A DNA stretch of 64,000 bases, taken from positions 7,265,682 through 7,329,681 of the forward strand of contig NC_045151.1 in the NCBI RefSeq assembly GCF_008831285.2. The letters are read 5' to 3'. The DNA comes from Nymphaea colorata (lineage: Eukaryota; Streptophyta; Magnoliopsida; Nymphaeales; Nymphaeaceae). Below are positions 10,849-21,730 of the stretch, in pieces (position 1 is the stretch's first letter; each line of letters opens with the position of its first letter). The position numbers and the translations under genes were made by a program. Below the pieces are notes generated by a model. It was not told the origin of the DNA. It was given only the letters and a program-made list of their open reading frames with translations, and did no database searches.

Positions 10849-11244
10849 TGTAACAACCTGGCCAGTGGATCCTAACCCACCCCCAAGCAGGCCGAAAAAA
10901 GGCCAAGAACCAGGACAACTAATCATTTAACAATTCCCTTTATAAGTCTCAAACAATTCTTTATAATTAAACTTTTGGGGAGTTACAATCTCCACCCTCC
11001 CCCCTTTACGGCACGCATCTTCGTGTGCATGCGACCTTAGGTTGAATGCTGAACCGACTTTGATACCACTATAACCACTTGGCTGGATGATTCCAACATG
11101 CCCTCTAACAGTTTCGGTTCCACCTCAAAAAAGGTAGAATCAAGACAAAGTCACTTAATAACCCCCTTTATAGGTCTCTAAAGATTCTTTACAATATTGG
11201 ATAAGAGACTAAGTTGTTACAATATTAAATTTTTGAGTGTTACA
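10849..11244 (-). mobile_element. TRIM-like mini LTR element, minus strand
   Basis: Read on the minus strand: an LTR-like block (11244 to 11070) starting TGTAAC and ending TTATA, then a primer-site-like TGGTATCAAAG (11068-11058), about 80 bp of internal sequence, a G-rich tract, and a second LTR-like block (10987 to 10849) starting TGTAACTCCCC and ending GGTTGTTACA. The two blocks are alignable but diverged, with a 37 bp insertion in the first. No coding capacity. The size and order fit terminal-repeat retrotransposons in miniature. Confidence 0.6.
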
Positions 11245-11703
11245 ATCCACACCCCTTAAGGCACATGAAACATCGTAAGATGAATTCAGCAATCTTTTTT
11301 TTTATCCCTGGCCACCAAAAATTTCTTTTTATATTTGGATACATTTTGGTGCTTCTTGGATATATGGTATATCTCGATACCTCTTGATTAAACAATTTTC
11401 GAATATCAGGCATTCTCATGTCCCAACTGTTGTTTCATTCAAATTAGAATATAGAATACCCTCATGTATATGTGGCTACCCTAATAAAATCACAAAGTCT
11501 CTGTTATAACCTGATCACTTCATAGATCCCAAAACAAAACAAGCATAACTAATCTCTTTCAAACACATTTAATGCATTCTTATTACTGCTGGATTCTTGA
11601 TGATATAGTTTTTGTTTTAAGAAATACAGGTTGTTGTGATCTTGTTACATATCTCTAAATTTTGAGATTGCTTTGTTAGTTTTTGTTTACTCATATCTCG
11701 GAT

Positions 11704-12066
11704 TGTAAAGAATCTTGAGGGACTTACAAAGGAGGTTGTTATGTGATTGGTTGTCCTGGTTCCTAGCCTTATTCGGGCTGAAACCAAAATTGTTAGAGGG
11801 TGGATTGAGAACTGCTAGCCGGTTTCTTATAGTGGTATCAGAGCTGGTTCAATACTCAGACCTAGAGTCCCACACAAGCAGACACGTGTGCTTCAAGAAA
11901 AAGGGGGGTGGTGGATTGTAACAACTCTAAAGTGTTAAGAATCTTTGGAGACTTATAAAGATGCTTGTTAAGTGATTGGTTTTCTTGGTTCCTAGCCTTG
12001 TTCAGGGTGGAAACAAAATTACTAGGGGCCAGGTTGGATCTACCAAGTACCAACTAGGTCATTATA
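11704..12066 (+). mobile_element. TRIM-like mini LTR element, plus strand
   Basis: Same family as 10849-11244 but in opposite orientation. An LTR-like block (about 11704-11831) ends TTATA. A perfect TGGTATCAGAGC primer site follows at 11833-11844, then about 70 bp internal, the G-rich tract GGGGGGTGGTGGA, and a second LTR-like block (11917-12066) starting TGTAACAACTC. Both blocks share TGGTTCCTAGCCTT and AAAATT words. No coding capacity. The 5' block start is uncertain. Confidence 0.6.
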
Positions 12067-12557
12067 GTAGTGGTGACAATGCTCTCTACCATTTGTTTAT
12101 ATGTTGATGTACTAACATATGAAGTAATTCTCGTTAGTGTATCTCAGTGAAATGCCTTATGTTATGTCTTATGCTGTTACTGTTACTTTTTAGAAAAAAT
12201 ATGTTCCTCAGTTTTAGCAATAATTTAGTAACATTGACATCTTGATTGGTTCACGTTTGGTTCCTTCAATTAGATGGGAAAGCTTGCTTTTGCTTCCAAA
12301 GTTTTCCCCCACGTCATCCTTTGTCTGATTAGAATTATAGGATGTTTGTTTTAGAGGATGGAAGTTAATACTGGACCAGATTAAGTGTCTGAACTCTAAA
12401 GACATTCTGCTACTCAGATGATGCTGGTGAAAGTACACTTTCTGTTAATGAGTTGAATAAGAACCATTCTAGTGTCAGTGTCCATCATATACTGTTCAGT
12501 ACGTGGCCTCAGAATCCACTGTCATTTTAATGATTTTCCACATATATTTGTTTACAG

Positions 12558-12782
12558 ATTAATAGGTGAAGGAAAATATATGGATGCTCTTCCTTTATCT
12601 GATCGTTGTTTACGTGGTGGGGTTTCTGATCGGTTGCTACAGTTGCTAGTTGAAAGAGGTGAAGAAAATCATTTAGCCACTGACTTGCCACATGGTTATG
12701 GTATACATAGCGTATGGAGCAATAGTTGGCAATATTGTTTGAGATTGAAAGATAAGCAACTGGCCGCCAGACTTGCTCTCAA
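12558..12782 (+). pseudogene. Spastizin-like exon fragment 4
   Basis: LIGEGKYMDALPLSDRCLRG through YCLRLKDKQLAARLAL. Acceptor TTTACAG, donor AA|GTATGC. Phase matches both neighbouring exons. No lesion within this exon. Confidence 0.85.
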
Positions 12783-14083
12783 GTATGCAGCAGCCACCCC
12801 TGTGTTACATTTCTCTTCTCCATGAATAACTTTTTATGCTTCACTTTTTTCTACCATAGATGAAGTCCTGGTGCACCTGATCACATTGGACTAATGAACT
12901 GATTTTTAAGAATGGATATTTGCTAATAGTTTTAAGTCGTGTAGATTCTCTGCTTGACTTAGGATTTGGTTCACCATCACTGCATAACCGTAATTCACCA
13001 CTCAGCCCTGTAGTTTCGTTGTTGGTACCACTTAAAGTCACATAATCGTATGCATTACCTTCTGTACTTTACCAGCTTTGCTTCAAGTCTCATAATTTTT
13101 GTTCTAAACCATAATCCAGGCATTTGGACTTGTTGCTATTTGTGTATGTGCAGTGATTGATGCTGATACAGGTGTTAAAACTGAAAAGATATTCTATTAT
13201 AGTCTTTGAAGAAGTGTTGATATTCATGGCATTCAATGTTTTTAAATGGGCAAAAGAACATTTTTTTTAATGTCAAAATGAAAAACACACAAAAAAAACA
13301 TTTTCACGTTTTCTTTGCATTTTTTTGTGTTTTTTTTTGTTTTTTTGCGTTTTTGACATTTCGTAGTTACCAGATTTTTTTTACATGTTATTTTTAACAA
13401 TTTTCCTTTGTGATAATGGCTTGAAATATTGGTTTACATGTGAGATGTATTAGCCACATTCAGACAGGACTAGTGGACAGTCCTTAGGAGTGCTTGAAGA
13501 TTGCGAAGCATGTTGTTTTGCAGAGAAGGGGGATTCATTTCCAGTGGCTTGGAAAGGACATAGGACAAGGCCATGTTGAGAACTCTTTGACTACTTCAAT
13601 AGGAAAACTATTGATAATTTAATTATAAATATCAATGGCTCTTCAGGTGCCAGCATGAAGGTCCATGTAAGCAGCACTGTCTCTTTTGTTAATGGTATGC
13701 CCAGTTCTTTTACTTTTTATTTCATATGGTTTATTTGACATTAAAAAAATTGGAAGCTTTTTGTTATTTGAAATTATCACACATAACTAAAATCTTGTAG
13801 CTCTTCGTCTTCAAATCCTTGATTAACTTGCTGAGGACTATAACCAATGATGGAACAAATAAGTTCCAGTAATCATATCTAATTATGTAATTGTGACATA
13901 AGATACTTAAATTCAGTTCCAAGTCATGTTCCATGTATAACCTTCATAAAGAAGTAACATAAATGGGGTATCTCCATTTTCATTTTTGGTATCTTGCATT
14001 AACGTTTGCATGCATGAGAATAAGTGTTTCGGCCTTCTGGATTCATAATGGACTTTTCTTGATTTCTGAAATATCAATTGCAG
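12783..14083 (+). other. Intron, no gene seen
   Basis: AT-rich intron with T- and A-runs around 13260-13350. I see no supported feature. Confidence 0.55.
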
Positions 14084-14174
14084 ATATCTTCATAGATGGG
14101 AGCTTAATGCTGCGATGGATGTTCTCACCATGTGCATTTGCCATCTGCCGCAGGGTGATCCTCTTAGGAGTGAG
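14084..14174 (+). pseudogene. Spastizin-like exon fragment 5
   Basis: YLHRWELNAAMDVLTMCICH then LPQGDPLRSE; acceptor TTGCAG, donor GAG|GTGCAA. Intact in frame with exon 4. Confidence 0.85.
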
Positions 14175-15677
14175 GTGCAAAATCATTGATTGTTTATCTT
14201 GTCTTTCATCTTTCGAGTTATTTGTGTGGGAAAACCATTTTAAGTCTCTTTGTTTCTGGTCTGTGTGAGTATCTTGATTATGTCTACGCCACAAAGAAAC
14301 GGCTGCCTGATTTGTCCATCCACCTATATGAGGCTGGTCAGGCCATCAAGTTAGGGCATTGACACTTTATTTTCCTTCATTTCATAGGTTGGATGCTTCT
14401 TCCCCTAGGAGAGGACCTTACATAATACATTCCCCTAAACTCCATCATTTCTTTGTTCTTTCTGTCTGTCTCTCTCTGTGAGAAGCTAGAAGATTGAGAA
14501 GCCACCGTATTCTTACGGGTTTCTGATAGCCTTTTCTTCCTTTTGGAAAACTATTGATTCTCTAAGCATTCACTTCCTTTGTGTATCATGTAAAAGTAAT
14601 GATAATTCCAAAACAAAGATTTGTTTTTTCAAGCTTCATTTTTTTCTTCATTTTCTGCTCTTGTAATACTGCAGATCTTTCAAGAACTGATTTCTTCAGC
14701 TTTTCTGAAAATGACTCTGTCGGTGTGTTAGTAAGGTCAAAACCCATGACGTGCATATGCGTGTGTGTGCATGTGTGTCTATTCTCATCAAGAGTAAGGG
14801 GAACAACACAATGACGTTGCTCAAGAGGTCATCCAGGTTATCCTAATGAGGCTGAATATCCCTTTTGTGTCAGTAGGTTATAAGATGATTTAAGAGATTC
14901 CCTTAAATAGAGGAACATTGATAACACTGGATCCATAAATATTCAGTGTATCTTAAGTGCCTATAAGGACTTTTTTCGACATTTACCAAAATCGGACCTT
15001 GCAGAGTTAGCACCAACTAAGAAACTTATTCAGAGGGTCTATTATTAATTTATTTGCTTATACTAATGAAGGACAAGGATAAAACCTCTTCCTGTTAAAA
15101 GTTCCTTCTGAAATTGGTTTGTCAATTTCTATCTGCTGGATCCTTTTATTTTCAATTAGATCCGAGAAAATGACTGGAGTACTTCTGGCTTATTATTTTA
15201 CGTAACATTTTAATGAAAAATGAGAATTACCATAATTGACTTCATTCCTACAGGATTCAAGCAGCAATTATGTCTAGATTCAATGAGTTGGTGATTGAGC
15301 TCCTCGCTTGGTAGTTGAACCTTTTAGGTGGTTCTATTCTATATCTGATTCCCAATGCCTGATTCTAGCATGCAAGCATGTAGTTTGTGACTTTTTTACA
15401 GCTTTGAATGTGGACTGATACTGCACATACACATCAATCATTGTCTTCATGTATTAAAAAGGGAATTTGAACAATCTACAATTTTGTAAAGATGAAGCTA
15501 ATGCGGCCATGATCAATTTCCATACTAGACTTTTCTGAAGAAATGAGGACCTTTGAGCAATGTTGTCAAAATATGATGAAGCTTTTAGTTAGCATAGCCT
15601 TTTTATGCCAATTTTTTCGTACTTGTGAAACCTGAAAATGTGCGTTGAGATGGTGATAGCTATTTCTATATCATCAG
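14175..15677 (+). other. Intron, no gene seen
   Basis: Intronic sequence with no recognised element. The frame at 14581-14814 has no known motif. Confidence 0.55.
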
Positions 15678-15755
15678 GCCATCCTAGCACGACAAGCTTT
15701 GCAGAGATATAGTCACATACTGTGTGCAGATGACAGATATAACAGCTGGCAGGAG
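15678..15755 (+). pseudogene. Spastizin-like exon fragment 6
   Basis: AILARQALQRYSHILCADDR then YNSWQE; acceptor ATCAG, donor GAG|GTGAG. Confidence 0.85.
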
Positions 15756-15886
15756 GTGAGTCGCTCATTGTATTTTATATGGTAACTCCTGAAAGACTCT
15801 GATATCTATAACAGAAATAAATGTTTAAAGGATTTTGGCTAATGGTGTTTTCCCCTTAATCTCCTGTCTGAATGAGGTTCATTCAG

Positions 15887-16177
15887 GTTGAAGCTGATTG
15901 CAAGGAAGATCCTGAAGGTCTTGCTTTGAGATTGGCTGGCAAGGGTGCTGTTTCTGCAGCCTTAGAAGTAGTTGAAAGTGCCAATTTATCTATAGATTTG
16001 CGGAGAGAGTTGCGGGGCAGGCAACTTGTTGAGCTGCTTACTGCTGATCCTGTCAGTGGTGGCGGTCCGGTAGAGGCTACAAGATTCCTTTCATCATTCC
16101 ATGAAGCTAATGATGCTCTGCCAGTTGCTATGGGTGCCATGCAACAACTTCCTAACTTGCGGTCAAAGCAACTTCTT
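15887..16177 (+). pseudogene. Spastizin-like exon fragment 7
   Basis: VEADCKEDPEGLALRLAGKG through MQQLPNLRSKQLL; acceptor TTCAG, donor CTT|GTATAT. Highly conserved and free of lesions, the best single exon for identifying the family. Confidence 0.9.
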
Positions 16178-16292
16178 GTATATCTCCATGTCTTTGTCTA
16201 TAATTTCTTCCATTGACAGATGTGGGAGCTGAAAGAACTTATTTGGCTGTTTCTTGATATTTTCTTAAGCCCACTGTTGTCCATTTTTAAAG

Positions 16293-16491
16293 GTGCACTT
16301 TTTTCTTGAAGAGGCGTGATGGAAATATGTCAGACGCTGAAATCTCCCAGCTTAATGCTTGGGCCCTGGGTCTACATGTTCTTGCTGCTTTGCCTTTGCC
16401 TTGGCAGCAACGTTGTTCTGCGTTACATGAGCAGCCTCTGTTGATCTTAGAAGTCCTATATATGTGTAAACAGTTAGATTCTGCTTCTCAG
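16293..16491 (+). pseudogene. Spastizin-like exon fragment 8 with frameshift
   Basis: Starts VHFF after acceptor AAAG. A six-T run (16299-16304) has one T more than needed, so the frame leaves KRRDGNMSDAEISQLNAWAL. The rest (LPLPWQQRCSALHEQPLLIL) is conserved in the shifted frame to donor CAG|GTAATG. Confidence 0.85.
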
Positions 16492-16577
16492 GTAATGTGG
16501 TATTTCACAAAATAGTACCATGATTGACTATCTTTTCTTCTAACAAGCTATGCTGTCTGTGACTTTTTCATCTGCAG

Positions 16578-16987
16578 ATCATGATAGAGTTTCCTTCACT
16601 TAGGGACAACAATCTGATTCTTGCATATGCGGCTAAAGCCATTGCCGTTAACATGAATCCTCCTGTTAGCGAACAACGTGCCCCTATGGTGGTTCCCAGA
16701 ACAAAGCAGAAAACACAAACGGGCATGCCTGCAAAATCAAATTTTAGTCACAGCCTCAGCAACTTGCAGAAAAAAGCTCGCCGTGCATTTTCATGGACAA
16801 CTCGTGATAGTGGTACTAAGACTAATTGGAAGGAACCATATCGTAAGCGGAAAAGCTTAGGATTGTCTCCATCTGCAAATACTTCTTGGAATGGCCAATA
16901 TTCAAGAGGATCGTAGTTCAGTTAATGCACTTGATGGACAAGAAAGGTTTCCCTCTATTGCTAATTCTGAAAGATGGGTACTCACAG
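16578..16987 (+). pseudogene. Spastizin-like exon fragment 9 with deletion
   Basis: Reads IEFPSLRDNNLILAYAAKAI on to a basic region (RRAFSW...YRKRKSLGLSPS). Near 16895 a deletion of about 5 bp shifts the frame to a stop at 16914-16916. The displaced frame continues ANIQEDRSSVNALDGQERFP to VLTGD, with donor ACAG|GTGATA. This is the last recognisable exon of the gene in the window. Confidence 0.85.
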
Positions 16988-18301
16988 GTGATAAAAATAA
17001 AATTGCTATAGACTGATTTTTAATGTTTTTCCAAATATTGCATATTTTCCCCCTCTTTTCTTTTTTCATTTCTTTTGTTAATGTCATGATAATCTCAAAA
17101 ATATCATGATATTTATGGCTATAACTCCATGTAACACATGAAACCTTCAAGTTGGAATGGGATGATATCAGGTCTTCATACAAGTGTTTTGCCCTTAAAC
17201 CACTATATTCATCCACCCGAAATACATGGAAGCATGTTGAGCATTTGAGGATGGAACATTACAAGAACCATGATCAGTTATGGTCTTGGGGGATGTTTTT
17301 TTCTTTGCTACCATTTTTATGATTAATCAAAACAGTTGTCACAAATATCTCCATTTTTTAAGAATATCATTTTAGCAACTGAAAATAAGGACAAAGTGGA
17401 AAAAAATATTGATTTCGTGAAAATATTGCTAGAACGAAAATTTATATGTTTTTGTCACTTTCTTATTGCAATATTTTCATTTTTCCCAAAAAAAAGAAAA
17501 TATTTTGAGATATATTTTAATATTTTGGGGGATCATTTTAGCATTATATCTTTTTGAATTTTTTCAATGGTTTCATAGGAAAATTAGTAGAAACTCAATT
17601 TTTTATATTTTTTCTATGATTTGCCTGATATTTTTAAATTTTTTGAATTCATTAGACAATCAAACTTTCTAATTCGTACCCAAGAAAAACCTTGTTGAGA
17701 AAACCCAACAATGGTGATTGAAAGTTGCAACCTGTGTCTTGTCAAACAACAAACAATGATGATACAATGTGTTTGGATTTCAATGGTTTCTAGACATGAC
17801 TTATAGATGACAATCAGTGCTTTGGAGGGCAGGGTTGGGAAGTTTTCATACTAGGCTATGCCATGTGAGACATGCCAGATGAACTCTTGACATCCTTTAA
17901 CTTGGAGGCCCTTTTGGATGGCATGAGCTCCGTGTTTGTAATTCTTAGCTGGTAATAGACCATAGTTTTACTTCACTTCAAGTGATATTTTTCCTGTGAT
18001 GTCTGTGCTTAGGGGACTACTTCGGCCTAAAATGTTATGTTTCTTTCTTCTTTCACACTAGTTTTGTTTTTTTTATGTTTTTTTAACTTGATATATTATA
18101 GAACATGACTAAGCAAAATGATTATGTACTTTTGAACGATTACAAAATAATACATTTGCTTTACAAATCAAGTGTATGGCCCTTGCACCTTCATGTTATT
18201 CTAAACTACTCTCGTACTCCTGTCATAATTTTGGCTTAGAGATCTGTAACTGCTTTTCCAGTTTTAAGAGTATGAAGTAATTTGAATTTTCTATTCTGTA
18301 G
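16988..18301 (+). other. Gap between two gene remnants
   Basis: AT-rich. No continuation of the spastizin-like gene was found. Frames at 17336-17672 are A/T-run artefacts. Confidence 0.5.
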
Positions 18302-18423
18302 AACCCAATCATTCATTTCTTGTGGTTCACAATGATGGGGAGGATGATCTACATGCCAATATCACCATTGCAGGCTCTTCTTTTCAGCAAGTGAAGCAAC
18401 TTAAGCAACATGGGAAACTGAAG
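18302..18423 (+). pseudogene. Membrane protein exon, luminal segment
   Basis: Acceptor TCTGTAG and donor AAG|GTCTCT flank an open frame with no lesion. Confidence 0.6.
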
Positions 18424-19343
18424 GTCTCTTCTATTTTCTCTTCCATCACAACTTGGATGGTTGTTTGATTAGAATATTAGTATTTGCTTTGTCAACAATA
18501 AGTTGCCCTTGCCTAAGTTAACTGCATTGTTACCTTTAAAAGCTGTAGCTTTCTGTCATACTGTCACTTTTTTCCTTGAAAAGAACCATACCTCAAACTT
18601 TCTCCCTTTCCCTTGAAAAGTATCATACCTTAAACTTATTCTTCCCTTTTCTTTCACAATGTTTCACCTATTTCTGAACGGAATATTATTTCTACAGTGA
18701 CATCTATAATTTGGATCTACCGTTTGGGTTAAGAATTGGGTAGAAGGCATATGTGTGTGTGTGTTTGTGTTGTGAGAGAGAAGGAGAGAGAGAGATGTAG
18801 GATGCAGCCACCAAATTGTCCTTTGCTCAAACATTAGCGGAACATTGCCATAGATGCAAACCTTCTCTCTTCTATATCTATATGTGGCGTCAGTGTGTTT
18901 GTACATTCTTATGATGCTTTGTAGGCTTTATTCCTTATTTGATGGTATGAGTGGATGATAAAAAGGATCTACATATGAGTATTGGCAGTACCCATAGGAA
19001 TTAGGGATAACTAGCATGCCATTTCCTAGGGTACTCTTCTTCATTTCTATACCATGTTTAGCTTCTCGTCTTTCTTAATTTTCTATATTTGTAGTGTAGC
19101 AATAACTTTAAATTGGAATTTATTTATGCATGGTACATTTTCTGCATCTCTTATGCTCCTTTAGGATAGAGCAGACCTGCATGGTTATCCAGGTGGACCT
19201 GTATGTCTATCATGTCGTACTATAGGATCCAAGTGCTGAAGGCCCTTTAGTTAGAATAGCTCAGAGGGAGAACTGCATTTAATGAGTGTTTCAAATTTGA
19301 GATTTGAAGGCAAATTCTTATCGTATCATTTTCATTCTTTCAG
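18424..19343 (+). other. Intron, no gene seen
   Basis: Contains a (TG)n/(GA)n-rich patch near 18750-18800. Nothing else is supported. Confidence 0.5.
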
Positions 19344-19794
19344 GTTATCTTTCCAGGTGTTGGTTCCAAAGTATCAAAAGCAATTTTGAATGCTGGAAAT
19401 GGAGAATGTGTACTTCAGAGGAAACAATCATTGAATAACATATTCCAGGACTTGCCCTTAAATGCATCTCTTGTGACACCTACGTATGGTGCATATTTCT
19501 TGGCTTTTGCTGTGCTGACAGTTGGTGGAACCTATCTCTGTTGTAAACTTAGAAGACAAAGGCAGCGCCATGGTGGTGTTAGATACCAGGAGCTTGAGAT
19601 GGGTTTGCCATAATCAGACATTCCAGGCACTACCACCTCATGGAAGCTGGAATCTAGTCCAGCTGATGGTTGGGATCGAGATTGGGATGATGGTTGGGAA
19701 GATGAGGAATCAGCAACACCCAACAGACCCATGAATCGCCATGCCTCTAGAGCCACTGAAAAAGATGGATGGGAACAATTGGGATGATCGATAG
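19344..19794 (+). pseudogene. Membrane protein last exon (transmembrane helix and acidic tail)
   Basis: Acceptor TTTCAG. Open to TAA 19611-19613, then conserved-looking tail sequence in frame beyond the stop. Copia B begins 91 bp after the ancestral stop, in what should be 3' UTR. Confidence 0.65.
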
Positions 19795-19885
19795 CCTTCT
19801 AGTTAGAGTTGGAAAAGAGAAGAAATATATGTTATTTTTTGACTGGTTAAGATGGTCCATATTTTTATTCTAGTTAAGAGGGAAG

Positions 19886-20363
19886 TGTAAGATCATTTGG
19901 TGGGCTGACATATGTCGATGAGGAATTTCAGACATTATGGCTGTCTTAAAATAAATATCCGCTTAAGTGATTGCATTTTGGGATATTACGTCATTTTAGA
20001 TGGTATGGGGTAATTTTGAAATGTATAGATACCAGTACGTAATTACAGACTCTTTGATGGGCAGAATTCGTAATTGTCCTCATTATAAAATGGTAGTGGT
20101 CCCTCGGGTCGTGCAATGGTTGCCTGAAACATTGGTTTCTAGGGTTTTCCTCTTCCCCATCTGAGAGAGACCTCAAGCGCGCTGCAAAGACCCTGGAAGA
20201 TCCTACTACGATCTACCGTCCAGTTCTTCAGATGGATTCAGGTACGCTTCCGCTTTAAATTTAAGGTTATGTTTATTTCAATGATTTAGCATGTGCATGA
20301 TCCTATTTTGTTTATGGCATATACGTTTGGTTTTGTGTATGCATAAGGGGAGAAATCCCAACA
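19886..20363 (+). repeat. Copia B 5' LTR
   Basis: 478 bp, same length as its partner at 25477-25954, with about 18 differences counted by eye. Confidence 0.95.
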
Positions 20364-20365
20364 AT

Positions 20366-20377
20366 TGGTATCAGAGC
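20366..20377 (+). promoter_or_regulatory. Copia B primer binding site
   Basis: TGGTATCAGAGC, perfect complement to the 3' end of initiator tRNA-Met as used by plant copia elements. Two bases separate it from the LTR. Confidence 0.92.
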
Positions 20378-20479
20378 CTATGCTCATTGTTGAATTGTTG
20401 ATCTTTTGGATGATTTTTGTGCGTCTTCTCATTGGGTTCTTCCCTGTTCTTGGCTGCGAGTTAAAAAAAAAAAAAAAAT

Positions 20480-21180
20480 TTGCGTGGGCGAGCAACAGAA
20501 GCCGTCGAGCTTCGCTGCAGTCGCCTGAGACACAAGGGGAATATGGCAAAGGCGACGGTCGACTGCCGACCGTCTTCGCACGACCCGCCGGTGGCTCCCT
20601 TGCGTCCATCACAGCTCAGAAAGGGGAAGAAACAGGAACGGGCAGAAGGGGATTCAGGCTAGGGCATCGATTTCCGGCTGTCAGGCAGGCGTCGGCCGGC
20701 CCTTAGGCGACGGCCGGACGTCCGCGTCCTGGCGCGACCCGCCGGCAACCACCCACGCTATTGGGTGGCCTGCCGGCGGTTATCTGGCTGTCGTTTTCAG
20801 CCGCTCTACTTCTGGTAATAGGGCAGAATGAAGAAGAGGGGAAACCGACTAGAATTGGCCGGTTTTCGGCGGGCGTCGGCCCGCCATCGTGGCGGTCGAC
20901 ATCCGGCGACGCTGGCTGCACCCGCAGGCGGCCACCCACAGTGTTGGGTGGCCCGCCGATGGAGCTTCACCGCCCGCCTACCATTCGGCAGGCGAGAGGT
21001 GGAGGCGACGCCTGCGACGCTCGGGCGGTCGAGCGGGTCGGACCCGGGTCGGGTCAGGACAACCCGACCCGGATTGTTAAAAAAAAAAAAAAAAAATTGT
21101 TTGCCGCCCGCCTGCGCCCGCATTAAGTTTCTTCGGACCGGGTCGGGTCCTGTCGGACCCGCCCCGTATCCATGTGGTTT
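20480..21180 (+). other. Copia B GC-rich leader block
   Basis: Counterpart of 3340-4190 in element A. Contains GCCGGCGG-type words, GTCGGACCCGGGTCGGGTC and an A-run near 21085. The 221-residue frame at 20828-21493 crosses it. The short SGSDPGRV and GPVGP segments are shared with the leader frame of element A, but no domain is recognised. Confidence 0.7.
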
Positions 21181-21189
21181 AAGTTATGT

Positions 21190-21730
21190 AAATCGGTTCA
21201 TTTTTTTAAACCGGTTTTGGAAAAGACTCGAAGCGGTTCATTCGGTTTCAGACCGATTCAATCTGATTCAGAACCGATTCGGTCCGATTCAGACCGTTTC
21301 GGACCTTTTGGGGACTGATTCAAATCTTTTCTGGACCGGTTCAGTTGTTTTTGAGACCGGTTCTGACCTTTTAAACCCGATTCGGACCAATTTAGGACCG
21401 ATTCATTTAGTTTTAGAACCGATTCAGACCCTTTTCAGAACGGTTCAGTTGTTTTCAGACTGGTTCAGTGGACTTTCAGACCGATTCAGTTAGTTTTCAG
21501 ACCGATCCAGGGCTTTTCAGACCGGTTCATTCAGTTCTGGAACCGGTTTTAGCCATTTATTAACCGGTTCAGTGGGTTGTTTGAATCGATACGGTCTAAT
21601 TTTGAACGGTTCGTCCAATTTTTGGACCGGTTCAGTCCTGTTTAGGGCTATGTGGGTGTTTTAGTTGTGGTTTAAGACCGATACGGGCCGTTTTAAGGCC
21701 GATTCAGTAGTTCTTGACCCACTTAAGCAC
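21190..21730 (+). repeat. Copia B leader array of ACCGGTT repeats
   Basis: Degenerate units with cores such as GACCGGTTCAG, GACCGATTCAG and GAACCGATTC at about 20-30 bp spacing, matching the array at 4190-4640. Confidence 0.85.

Larger units (their letters stand above)
1..16987 (+). pseudogene. Plant spastizin/ZFYVE26-like gene, decayed, partial
   Basis: Nine exon remnants follow in order a conserved plant protein that I recall as the Arabidopsis At2g25730 type, a ZFYVE26/spastizin-like protein of over 2000 residues. The animal relative acts in lysosome and autophagy trafficking. Exons: 1-79, 9107-about 9210, 9264-9617, 12558-12782, 14084-14174, 15678-15755, 15887-16177, 16293-16491, 16578-16987. 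Most introns keep GT/AG borders with matching phase. Lesions are an absent acceptor AG before 9107, about 100 missing residues between the second and third exons, an in-frame TGA and TAG in the third exon, an extra T near 16300, and a deletion near 16895. Exons for the long C-terminal part are not in the window. Copia A lies in the first intron. The family call is firm; the function of the plant protein is not well known to me. Confidence 0.85.
18302..19794 (+). pseudogene. Type I membrane protein gene, 3' exons, damaged
   Basis: Two exons (18302-18423 and 19344-19794). The first encodes PNHSFLVVHNDGEDDLHANI...QVKQLKQHGKLK, an extracellular-type beta segment. The second encodes VIFPGVGSKVSKAILNAGNG, ECVL, then a transmembrane helix (YGAYFLAFAVLTVGGTYLCC), a basic stop-transfer (KLRRQRQRH) and a YQELEMGLP cytoplasmic motif. 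I associate it with the plant DUF7356/PMP type I membrane protein family, from memory. After MGLP there is an in-frame TAA (19611-19613). The same frame then continues with an acidic, Trp-rich tail (DGWDRDWDDGWEDEE), and a small deletion before the final NNWDDR displaces the natural stop (TAG 19792-19794). Upstream exons are absent. A shortened protein ending at 19613 cannot be excluded. Confidence 0.6.

Noticed and set aside
11833-11844. TGGTATCAGAGC sites as possible tRNA genes
   Set aside because: They are complementary to the tRNA 3' end (retroelement primer sites) and have no cloverleaf context.
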